Positions 24,188-32,023 of a stretch of DNA of 32,023 nt are shown piece by piece. Source of the DNA: Alphaproteobacteria bacterium (GTDB lineage Bacteria; Pseudomonadota; Alphaproteobacteria; UBA9655); contig JAGONT010000026.1 in NCBI GenBank assembly GCA_017992885.1, positions 1 to 32,023 on the forward strand, written 5' to 3'. Within the stretch, counting starts at the first letter, position 1. The number at the start of each line of letters is the position of its first letter. A program made the position numbers and the translations under genes. Under the pieces are notes generated by a model. It saw only the letters and a program-made list of their open reading frames with translations, made no database searches and had not been told where the DNA came from.

Positions 24188-26689
24188 TTACTCGCTTGCC
24201 GTATTATTCTTTTGGCCCTTTATATCAGCAGCTTTTTGATCCTCAGCCTTTAATGGCACAGGCTTCAACGTCAAGGTAAGATTAATGAGCTGGCCAGTAA
24301 ATTTAAAGGGGACTTGATAGTCTTTGTCTTCAACAGAAGTACCAGTATCAATCCCAACGTCAAAGGTTTCATTCCATTGGATGGTAAAGGGAATCGTTCG
24401 TTCAATACGATGGTTGGCAACTTCTTTACCGTCCACCTTTAGCACGCCCAGACCACCTTTACCAAGGCCTCCGCCATCATATTCGAAATCAAAGACAAGA
24501 GTATGCTTCCCCGGCGAAAGCGCTTCAGTGCCTTCCCAACGCGTACGCTCGACGTCAACAAAATTATATAAGAAAACAGGCTTGCCCTTTAGAAGATAGA
24601 ATCCGTATCCCCCAAATCGTCCGCCATCCGTCACCAACATTCCCTCAGCACCCTCTTGAGGAATTTCTATGTCAGCTGAGATGATAAAGGAATGATTAAG
24701 AATGTTTGGTGCGTCATTGTTTGGAATGCCTGATATTTTTCCTGAATAAGTAAATTTTGTTTTTCCTCCAATATGGCTAGGCCGCGGTATGTTAGTGCGT
24801 TGTGCGGCTGATGTATCGAAAGGGAGAACATTATGTTTTGCAGCTTCCACCAAAAACATCTCTTGAAGTTCCAACAGCTTTTCAGGATAAGTAGCAGAAA
24901 TGTCATTAAATTGCGTCCAGTCTTTCGTGAGATCATAAAGCTCCCACTTAAACTTATGGGCCGCATCCTTATCCGCTTCTTTAGTAATGTCCCAAGGGGG
25001 TTTGATGGGTGTTGTGTTTGCAACCCATCCTTCATGATACAAGGCACGGTTGCCAAACATTTCAAAATACTGCGTATGGTGTTTCGAGGGAGCATTAGCA
25101 TTTTGTTTATCAAAGGTATACATAAGACTTACGCCTTCAATTGGCTTTTGGGGTACACCGTTAACCATATTAGGTTCCTTAATGCCAGTTGCCTCTAAGA
25201 TTGTAGGCATAATATCGATGACATGATGAAACTGATTGCGAATTCCCCCCGCATCCTTAATGACTTTTGGCCAAGCGATCGCCATTCCCTGGCGCGTACC
25301 ACCAAAATGAGAGGCAATCTGTTTTGTCCATTTGAAGGGGGTACCGAAAGCCCAGCTCCACGGAACAGCCATATGAGGATAAGTCATGGAAGAGCCCCAA
25401 ATTTCATAGAAATCTTTAAGCTGTTCTTCAACGGAAATGTTGACTCCGTTAAAGCTTGCCATTTCGTTGGGCGTTCCTGTCATGGTTCCCTCAGGGCTCG
25501 CTCCATTATCCCCACTAATATAAATAATTAAGGTATTATCAAGTTTTCCCATGTCTTCTACAGCTTGGATAACGCGGCCTATCTCGTAATCCGTGTAAGC
25601 CAGGTAAGCCGCATAAACTTCGGCCTGACGCGCATACAGCTTTTTTTGATTATCAGGGAGAGTATCCCAGCGGGGGAGCAAATCATCAGGCCAAGGAGTC
25701 AATTGAGCGCTTTGCGGAATCACCCCCAATCGTTTTTGATTGGCAAAAATCTTCTCACGTTCCACATTCCACCCTGCGTCGAAATGACCCTTGAATTTTT
25801 CAATCCATTCTGGGGTGGGGTGGTGAGGAGAGTGCGTTCCTCCAGGGACGTAATAGACAAAAAAAGGCTTTTCTGGAGCAATTTCATTGATCTGCTTCAT
25901 CCAGTTTATGGCTTCGTCAGCCATAGCTGTTATAAGATTCCAGCCTGGTTTGCCAACGTAGGGGTAAATTGGGGAGGTGTTGCGAAATAAGTTTGGCTCC
26001 CATTGGCTGGTATCTCCGCCATTAAAACCATAGAAATATTCAAACCCTAAGCCTGTTGGCCAGCGATCGAAAGGACCAACTTGGCTTTCTTGAAAAACAG
26101 GCGTGGTATGATTTTTGCCAAACCATGATGTGCCATATCCATTTTGCTTTAGAATTTCACCTATCGTTGCCGTATCTTTGCCAATAATGGTATCGTAACC
26201 AGGATAACCTGTTGACAATTCAGCAATCATTCCAAAGTGAACAGAATGATGATTGCGACCCGTGATCAAAGCGGCACGTGTAGGAGAACACAGAGCCGTA
26301 GAATGAAATTGGGTATAACGTAATCCCATTTTAGCTATACGATCCAATGCGGGGGTTGGAATGGTTCCGCCAAACGTACTTGGAGCACCGAACCCAACAT
26401 CATCAGTCATAATCAATAAAATATTAGGCGCCCCTTGAGGAGGAGTTATTTGTGGAGGCCACCATGGTTTTGATTGGTAAGCATTTAAGTTAATTTCTTC
26501 GCCAAATTTTGAGGGCGGTTCTGGAAGTATTGTGGAATCCAATGATTTCATTGCAGACGGTGAGCCGACAGGAACTGTTACCTGCTGGTCCTGGGCCTGA
26601 GCCATCATCCCCATTGATAAAAATAAATAACTGAGAAGTAAGCCTCTTATAGCACTTTTAGAGGTAAAAACTGTGAAGATGGTAATCAC
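24188..26689 (-). CDS. Exported arylsulfatase (formylglycine-dependent, type I)
   Basis: The enzyme hydrolyses sulfate esters using a formylglycine made from cysteine 134 in CSPTRAALITGR. Other metal and catalytic positions visible are MTDDVGFG (D96, D97), FGKNHTTP, GGTHSPHH and SGDNGASPEGT near residue 395. The 833-residue length, with a C-terminal beta-sandwich-like region after about 640, fits the larger arylsulfatase A-like (AtsA) subfamily. It starts at a GTG with GGGAGT upstream and has a signal peptide ending MAQAQ. The formylglycine-generating enzyme gene lies 164 bases upstream on the same strand, so activation is probably local. The natural substrate is unknown; host sulfated glycans are one guess. 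Confidence 0.93.
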   Translation of the reverse strand: MITIFTVFTSKSAIRGLLLSYLFLSMGMMAQAQDQQVTVPVGSPSAMKSLDSTILPEPPSKFGEEINLNAYQSKPWWPPQITPPQGAPNILLIMTDDVGFGAPSTFGGTIPTPALDRIAKMGLRYTQFHSTALCSPTRAALITGRNHHSVHFGMIAELSTGYPGYDTIIGKDTATIGEILKQNGYGTSWFGKNHTTPVFQESQVGPFDRWPTGLGFEYFYGFNGGDTSQWEPNLFRNTSPIYPYVGKPGWNLITAMADEAINWMKQINEIAPEKPFFVYYVPGGTHSPHHPTPEWIEKFKGHFDAGWNVEREKIFANQKRLGVIPQSAQLTPWPDDLLPRWDTLPDNQKKLYARQAEVYAAYLAYTDYEIGRVIQAVEDMGKLDNTLIIYISGDNGASPEGTMTGTPNEMASFNGVNISVEEQLKDFYEIWGSSMTYPHMAVPWSWAFGTPFKWTKQIASHFGGTRQGMAIAWPKVIKDAGGIRNQFHHVIDIMPTILEATGIKEPNMVNGVPQKPIEGVSLMYTFDKQNANAPSKHHTQYFEMFGNRALYHEGWVANTTPIKPPWDITKEADKDAAHKFKWELYDLTKDWTQFNDISATYPEKLLELQEMFLVEAAKHNVLPFDTSAAQRTNIPRPSHIGGKTKFTYSGKISGIPNNDAPNILNHSFIISADIEIPQEGAEGMLVTDGGRFGGYGFYLLKGKPVFLYNFVDVERTRWEGTEALSPGKHTLVFDFEYDGGGLGKGGLGVLKVDGKEVANHRIERTIPFTIQWNETFDVGIDTGTSVEDKDYQVPFKFTGQLINLTLTLKPVPLKAEDQKAADIKGQKNNTASE

Positions 26690-26853
26690 GCAATACTCCC
26701 TTTCTTAGATCTTCTTGAACGCAATCCTCTCTTTTACCTTTAGACGTCAAAAGAGAATGAAAACTAATTTTTTAACTTTGATTAGGTTTATAGGATTTTG
26801 ATTAACAAGTCCTTAAAAGTCGGGGAATAAGTGGAAATGCTTAGCTGATGAAG

Positions 26854-27939
26854 CTAATGTATACTTTTCTTATCTTGTACACAGCGAAACCCTACATTTC
26901 CTAACGCAGTATCTGGGGATGTTTTCATCCTTGCTGAAACGCGATAGCCCATGCAATAACTTTTATGGCAAAGGAATGAACCTCCACGTAAAACATACTT
27001 TTTAACATTCGGTTCATCGGGATCAAAACTTTTTTCAACATTATGTGGATTGACCGCAATGCCTTGTTTTTCTAAAGATGAATAATAGTTTGCATCATAA
27101 AAATCAGCTGTCCATTCCCAAACATTTCCGGCCATATCATAAAGACCATAACCATTGGGGGAGTAAGTTTTTACTGGAGTTGTCCAATAGTTTTTTTTGG
27201 TGCTTTGATGAGGAAAAGCACCTTGCCAAATATTGGTTTTAATTACTCCCAAATCAACGTCTTCATCTCCCCAGGGATACATTTTATTTTCCAAGCCCCC
27301 TCTGGCTGCCCACTCCCGTTCGGCTTCAGTGGGTAATCTTTTCCCTTTCCATTGACAATAAGCATTCGCATCTTCCCAAGATATATGGACAACTGGATGA
27401 TCATTCCCCAATATTTGTGAGTTAGGTCCTAGCGGATGCCGCCAACTCGCACCATTTACCCAAAGCCACCACTGACTTGGATCATTCAAGTTAATGGCAT
27501 GATCCGGAGGAGAAAAAACGAGAGAACCCGGTGCTAAAACCTCAGGGGATGGTTTAGGCGTATCCGGGGGTAATTGCTTTTTTAATAATTCCCAATCAAC
27601 GGGCTTTTCAGCAATTGTAGTAAAATGTGTCTTTTCTACAAATACTTCAAATTGCGCATTCGTTATTTCTGTTTCATCCATGTAAAAACTATCAAGCTTT
27701 ACTTCATGAAGAGGAAGCTCATCGAGTTTTGCTTGACTGTCATGGCCTCCCATCATAAAGGTGCCAGCGGGAATTTCGACCATTCCTTTAGGTGTTTTTT
27801 TATGGACAGAGGCTAAAATAGCATTTTTTTTCAAAGACTTCCCACAAGAGCAAGGAAATTTAGATGTGTTCTTGTCGTTTTTAGCATAACTATGATGATG
27901 ATTAAGTATAACAAAGAGTAAAAGAAAATACTTAATCAT
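26854..27939 (-). CDS. Exported formylglycine-generating enzyme (sulfatase-modifying factor)
   Basis: This 361-residue protein converts the sulfatase active-site cysteine to formylglycine with copper and oxygen. It carries the full FGE fold: MVEIPAGTFMMGG, DSFYMDETEITNAQFEVFV, KRLPTEAEREWAARGG, NGYGLYDMAGNVWEWTADF and VLRGGSFLCHKSYCMGYRVS, where the two cysteines of CHKSYC (about residue 325) are the copper ligands, then NVGFRCV. It is unusual in having a signal peptide (MIKYFLLLFVILNHHHSYA) followed by PCSCGKSL, a CxCG motif like that near the N-terminus of the animal ER enzyme. Many FGE-like proteins lack the cysteine pair and have other roles; this one keeps it, so real FGE activity is likely. 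Confidence 0.92.
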   Translation of the reverse strand: MIKYFLLLFVILNHHHSYAKNDKNTSKFPCSCGKSLKKNAILASVHKKTPKGMVEIPAGTFMMGGHDSQAKLDELPLHEVKLDSFYMDETEITNAQFEVFVEKTHFTTIAEKPVDWELLKKQLPPDTPKPSPEVLAPGSLVFSPPDHAINLNDPSQWWLWVNGASWRHPLGPNSQILGNDHPVVHISWEDANAYCQWKGKRLPTEAEREWAARGGLENKMYPWGDEDVDLGVIKTNIWQGAFPHQSTKKNYWTTPVKTYSPNGYGLYDMAGNVWEWTADFYDANYYSSLEKQGIAVNPHNVEKSFDPDEPNVKKYVLRGGSFLCHKSYCMGYRVSARMKTSPDTALGNVGFRCVQDKKSIH

Positions 27940-28099
27940 TTTTATCTCGTTCTTCGTATAATTTTAAAACAGCTTAAATACGTTCATAGGCGCTTATATT
28001 TTTGAACGAAAACAAACAAATGATTCATTTCACCGTTCTTTTAAAAACTATCAAACTCTATTGTCGTGGATTCTGGCAAGAACAAAATTACAGTCCACA

Positions 28100-28262
28100 T
28101 CACTTTTTTAAAACCTTCCTGGGCATCTTATCCTTGAGAGAGCTATGCAGCCGTTCCTCATTATACCAGTAGATAAAGCACGCAAGCACGGCTTTTAGAT
28201 GATAGAATTTTTCCCACTCTTCACTGGTAGATTGAGCTCCCAGATCTGAGTTGATGATTTCT
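28100..28262 (-). pseudogene. IS3-type transposase OrfB remnant with internal deletion
   Basis: The frame reads NSDLGAQSTSEEWEKFYHLK and then AVLACFIYWYNEERLHSSLK to KDKMPRKVLKK and a stop. SD-GAQ-TS matches the second catalytic aspartate of IS3-type transposases, and YWYNEERLHSSL matches their C-terminal end, but the 50 or so residues between, including the catalytic glutamate region, are missing. The open frame extends to about 28346 without recognisable similarity. The whole gap 27940-28473 otherwise holds only AT-rich DNA and presumably the autotransporter promoter. Confidence 0.65.
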
Positions 28263-28473
28263 GGGCATAAAGCCAAATACCATTTTCCAAGGTCTCTACC
28301 TACACAGCCGAGGTTTTTAACAGATGAGAGAAAGCTGGCTTCATTAACAAAAAATTAACTTAATTTTTATATAAATTCAAGATAAATGAAGCACAAATGC
28401 TTTCACAAAAAGAAAAAATATGACGTTTTGTCAGCGAGTTTAGAAAAAAAAGCCGTTTTTAAAGGAGGCCTCC

Positions 28474-31400
28474 ATGACTATTTTTACCCCCCATTCTTCT
28501 GCAATTTTTTTAAATCGGCAAAAGGATAAGAAATGTGTAAAGAAGGCTTATAAAATGAAAAAAATGGCAGTTTTATCAAAACTATTAATTGTGCTGCACT
28601 CCACAACAGCATATGCACAAGTACTAACGATCGATGCTGGTACGACACAAACATTCAGTGCTTCACAGCTTCAAGATAGCTATCCCGGTGGAGTTACTGA
28701 TAATGGTATCCTTAATATTTCTCCCTCTAACCCAGCAACTTATGATTCTCAAATTTCTGGTTCTGGTAATGTAGAAATAAATGCCCCTAATACGACCGTC
28801 TCACTTTTTGGAAAAAATATTTATAGTGGAGGAACAACGATAAGTTCGGGGACGCTCGAAGGAGTTTCTCCCCCGAATTCTTTACTTATTTTAGCTCATC
28901 CAGGAACTTCCTATACTTTAGGAGGAAGCAATCGTACTATCGGGGCTCTTTCAGGTGCCTCAGGTTCTACTATTACTTTGGGGGAAAATACGCTAATCAT
29001 TGGGGAAACTGGCGTCTTCCACGCTAACACAGCATTTAGCGGGAACATATCGGGTTCAGGAGGTCTTGAATTAAATGGGCTAATAACGATGGCTCTTAAT
29101 GGAACAAACACCTATACTGGCGGAACAACGATTAACCAAGGAACCCTTGTAGGAACAGTAAATGGAAACGCAGGTAGTTTTCCAGCAACTCAACCTATTG
29201 TTAATTATAGCGAACTTGTATTTGCTCAAGAAACAACGCAGCAACAACCCGTAAACGGAACTCTTAGTGGCATTATTAGTGGTTCTGGGAATGTAAGTGT
29301 TGGTGGCAGTGGAACTCTTACCCTAGCAGGTCAGAATACTTACACGGGATCAACATCCATAGGAGACGATAATCAACCTGGAAATCTTACTGTAACTACT
29401 GATACCCTTCCTGCTACTTCAGTTTTTATTGCGAATGGAAACTTAACCTTTAATCAGGGAGATACAGCAACTTATTCGGGAACTATTTTGGGTGCAGGGA
29501 GCGTAACTATTTCTGGAAGTCCAAATATTACATTTAACGGAGAGAATAGTTATACAGGGGGCACTATAATTTCTGACGGAATAATTACTGAAACAGGAAA
29601 GGGTATTCCTATAAATGGTCCTATTACAATGACGGCACAAGGTGGACTTTTATTCGAGCTGACAAAGGATGCTACATTTTCAGGAAATATATCGGGAGCG
29701 GGGTCTCTAGAAGTAGCAAGAAGCCCTGAAACCCTTACTCTGACGGGAACGAATACCTATACAGGAGGAACAACAATAAATGAGGGTAAACTTACAGGAA
29801 CTGCGGGCACAAGTACAACCCCTGGGAGTCTTACGGGTGATATTGAAATTCTAGATTCAGGTATCTTAACCTTTAATCAACCCCCATCAGCAACTCCTTA
29901 TATTTTTTCAGGTAATATCAGTACTGTTAATGCTAACCCAGAAGTTATGTCCGTCGATGTAGTAGGAAATACAGGTTCTTTCACGCTTAACCTATCTGGA
30001 AAAAAAAACTCTTATTCAGTCCCCACAAATGTAATTTCAGCCGTAGCCACATTGCAGGGGAGTATACCCAATTCAACATTGAATCTTGCTGTTGGTGGAG
30101 CTACGTATGATTTGGGAGGTAATGACCAAACCATCGGAGCCCTTTCAAGCGTCACAAAGGTAGATGATAAGGTTACTGTTGTTTCAGGAACTATTGTTAA
30201 TTTAGGAGCGAATACCCTTACCTTAGGAGGGAACAATGCAAATACCACTTATGGTGGTCTCCTTCAGGATGGTCCAAGTGGTGTAGGGGGAAGTTTTGTT
30301 AAAAACGGCGAAGGAACTATGATATTTTCTGTGCCGCCTACTTATACGGGCTCAACAAAAATTAACAGCGGAACTCTTCAAGTTTCAGGTCCTCTTCCTC
30401 AAACCTCATTGATTCTCAATGGCGGATCATATCCCTTATCGGTCGGGCAAAACTTCACAACCTTCTCTGGAACAGGAGGGAGTATTAATTTAGGATCTTC
30501 CACAACACCCTATACTCTTAATATTCTAGGAGATAATAGCCCCACACAACATACTTTTGGGGGATCCATCACGGGGGGAGGAACGTTTATCCTTGGAAGC
30601 GGATCCTCTTCAGGAGTTTTAGAACTTACAGGATCTAACTCTTACACAGGGGGAACCGTTATTAGTTCAGGCAGTACGCTTATAGCAAACATAGCTAACA
30701 ATAGCCTTCCCTCAGGCTCTCTTACGAATAGCGGTACTTTTATTTTTAATCAACCTCAAGGTACGACAGGAACTTTTGCAGGAATCATTGCGGGAGCCGG
30801 ACAAGTAGGCTTACTGGGAGGGGGGATTCTTACTCTGTCAGGTATTGGTAATTCTTATACAAAGATGACGATTAATAATGATGGAAGTCATCTTATAGGA
30901 AACACAGAGACACTTCTTGGTGTTCCTACTGTTGTCGGTTCTAACGGATCAAACGCGATTCTTACCTTTAATCAATCTCTGGGCGTGCCGTCACCCATCA
31001 ACGGAACTTTTGCAGGAAGCCTTTCTGGGTCAGGGCTCGTTGTTGTCGAGAAAGGAGGTGTTGATTTTACAGGAGGACCCACCAATATTCCCTTTTCAGG
31101 GATTTTGTTTGCAGCACCTGGGGGGACTATAACGGGGAACACGGATAGTCTGACGGGAGACATCGTTGATAATGGTGTGGTGACTTTTAACCAAGTTGCC
31201 CCAGGGACGTATGCGGGAAGCATCAGTGGAAGTGGCTCCTTGATTAAAGAGGGAATTGCTCCCCTTACGCTGAAAGGAGTTAGTCCTTTAACAGGACAAA
31301 CGACGGTGAAAGCAGGAGCATTGTCTGTACAAGGGGGATTACCCAAAAGTCACGTGAATGTTGAGAAATTTGCAGCCCTCAAAGGGACGGGCAAGGTGGG

Positions 31401-32023
31401 TTCTGCAGATATTAAGGGCAAAATCATGCCAGGAAACTCTATAGGAGTCCTCCAAATCCTTAATGACTTTGCCATGGAACCAACAGCAATCTATGAGGCA
31501 GAAGTCAGTGTCAATGGCGCCGATACCATTCGTGTAGGGAAAAAAGCTCAGCTTGCAGGCATTCTTGATCTGCGACTCTTTGAGACAAAGCGTCCCCAAC
31601 TCAAAAACAAAAGCTTTACTCTTCTCACAGCAGGCACCAGAAGACAGGGTATTTTTGCACACACCTCAACAGATCGTATTAAGTATACGGTTCAGTATTT
31701 GCCCCAGAGTGTCCAAGTCCTCATTGGCAATTTGCAAGACTTTACGGATGCATTTCCTCCAGGAGACAATAGCAATGCGGAAAAAACAGCTGCGTACTTT
31801 GACACCTTTGCGGACAATACCATTCCCGGAACAGATTTGGCGAACGTGATTAACGGATTAGATACCCTGCTTGCAGCGGGAGATCCCGCGGTGGTACAGA
31901 ACGCCTTTAACCAGATTCAGCCGTCTCAATATAAGGAATTGGGGCAGATCTCCTTTTTAAATAATGAATTGGTGAATCGGACGGTAGGCACCCAGCAACA
32001 GAATTTACGGGAATCCTTGTGGG
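28474..32023 (+). CDS. Large autotransporter with beta-strand repeats, 3' end outside window
   Basis: One frame stays open from the ATG at 28474 to the window end, about 1,183 codons. AAAGGAGG lies seven bases before this ATG; an internal ATG at 28555 with AGAAGG is a possible alternative start. A 30-residue basic extension precedes the signal sequence (MKKMAVLSKLLIVLHSTTAYA), as in large autotransporters. The passenger contains about ten units like GTNTYTGGTTINQGTL plus a recurring LTFNQ...YSG-I-GAG block, typical of autotransporter-associated beta-strand repeats that build a beta-helix. Near residue 970 is the closing module GTGKVGSADIKGKIMPGNSI, and by 1,150 the sequence (NAFNQIQPSQYKELGQISFL) leads toward the outer-membrane barrel, which lies beyond the window. 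Surface adhesion is a likely but unproven role. Confidence 0.88.
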   Translation, partial: MTIFTPHSSAIFLNRQKDKKCVKKAYKMKKMAVLSKLLIVLHSTTAYAQVLTIDAGTTQTFSASQLQDSYPGGVTDNGILNISPSNPATYDSQISGSGNVEINAPNTTVSLFGKNIYSGGTTISSGTLEGVSPPNSLLILAHPGTSYTLGGSNRTIGALSGASGSTITLGENTLIIGETGVFHANTAFSGNISGSGGLELNGLITMALNGTNTYTGGTTINQGTLVGTVNGNAGSFPATQPIVNYSELVFAQETTQQQPVNGTLSGIISGSGNVSVGGSGTLTLAGQNTYTGSTSIGDDNQPGNLTVTTDTLPATSVFIANGNLTFNQGDTATYSGTILGAGSVTISGSPNITFNGENSYTGGTIISDGIITETGKGIPINGPITMTAQGGLLFELTKDATFSGNISGAGSLEVARSPETLTLTGTNTYTGGTTINEGKLTGTAGTSTTPGSLTGDIEILDSGILTFNQPPSATPYIFSGNISTVNANPEVMSVDVVGNTGSFTLNLSGKKNSYSVPTNVISAVATLQGSIPNSTLNLAVGGATYDLGGNDQTIGALSSVTKVDDKVTVVSGTIVNLGANTLTLGGNNANTTYGGLLQDGPSGVGGSFVKNGEGTMIFSVPPTYTGSTKINSGTLQVSGPLPQTSLILNGGSYPLSVGQNFTTFSGTGGSINLGSSTTPYTLNILGDNSPTQHTFGGSITGGGTFILGSGSSSGVLELTGSNSYTGGTVISSGSTLIANIANNSLPSGSLTNSGTFIFNQPQGTTGTFAGIIAGAGQVGLLGGGILTLSGIGNSYTKMTINNDGSHLIGNTETLLGVPTVVGSNGSNAILTFNQSLGVPSPINGTFAGSLSGSGLVVVEKGGVDFTGGPTNIPFSGILFAAPGGTITGNTDSLTGDIVDNGVVTFNQVAPGTYAGSISGSGSLIKEGIAPLTLKGVSPLTGQTTVKAGALSVQGGLPKSHVNVEKFAALKGTGKVGSADIKGKIMPGNSIGVLQILNDFAMEPTAIYEAEVSVNGADTIRVGKKAQLAGILDLRLFETKRPQLKNKSFTLLTAGTRRQGIFAHTSTDRIKYTVQYLPQSVQVLIGNLQDFTDAFPPGDNSNAEKTAAYFDTFADNTIPGTDLANVINGLDTLLAAGDPAVVQNAFNQIQPSQYKELGQISFLNNELVNRTVGTQQQNLRESLW

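Noticed and set aside
24091..24279. Plus-strand open frame of 62 codons between the hairpin and the sulfatase end
   Set aside because: It begins inside the hairpin arm, has no ribosome binding site and overlaps the 3' end of the sulfatase gene.

Overview
The window looks like a piece of an AT-rich alphaproteobacterial chromosome, most likely a host-associated intracellular lineage such as Holosporales. That placement is inferred; no marker here proves it. Three gene orders support Alphaproteobacteria: rph divergent from hrcA-grpE followed by dnaK-dnaJ; tatC-serS-(M23/LysM)-yajC-secD-secF; and bioY with small partners. Many decayed insertion sequences, truncated metabolic genes, a biotin importer and numerous exported proteins of unknown function fit a genome undergoing reduction in a host.

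Layout. 1-2500 is a junkyard: the start of an IS3-type orfA, an IS5-type transposase tail, the 3' half of an initiator tRNA gene (a likely relic attachment site), a deleted and frameshifted tyrosine integrase, a truncated exported protein, an intact exported SAM methyltransferase and a frameshifted IS4-type transposase. 2541-8192 is the proteostasis block: RNase PH on the minus strand, then HrcA, GrpE, DnaK and DnaJ on the plus strand. 8193-9216 holds a small exported protein with a near-perfect sigma70 promoter and a terminator hairpin, then tails of a transposase and an amidohydrolase. 9220-10702 (minus) is a tight bioY-DUF1284-smr operon joined by ATGA overlaps. 10871-11476 (minus) encodes an unknown exported protein.

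11665-17803 is the envelope and secretion operon: TatC, seryl-tRNA synthetase, a LysM/M23 protein with a degenerate active site, YajC, SecD and SecF. surE and pcm, often present between serS and the M23 gene in this phylum, are absent. Convergent to it is a large exported leucine-rich-repeat gene broken by one frameshift near its N-terminus (18055-20429). An MFS transporter tail and another transposase tail follow. Next come a 747-residue exported/membrane protein of unknown family and a 59-residue exported peptide missed by usual length cut-offs.

24188-27939 (minus) is a pair: a signal-peptide arylsulfatase with a C-x-P-x-R site and a signal-peptide formylglycine-generating enzyme carrying the catalytic cysteine pair. 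The last 3.5 kb (28474 to the window end) is one uninterrupted reading frame for a large autotransporter passenger built from beta-strand repeats; its barrel lies beyond the window.

The most interesting themes are: (1) a set of unknown exported proteins that all appear to have methionine followed by acidic residues directly after the signal-peptide cleavage site, while recognisable exported proteins here do not; (2) the exported sulfatase with its exported activator, the latter with a CxCG N-terminal motif reminiscent of the animal ER enzyme; (3) DUF1284 with two identically spaced CxxC-x7-C clusters; and (4) the threonine-ladder LRR protein interrupted at a serine-codon tract.
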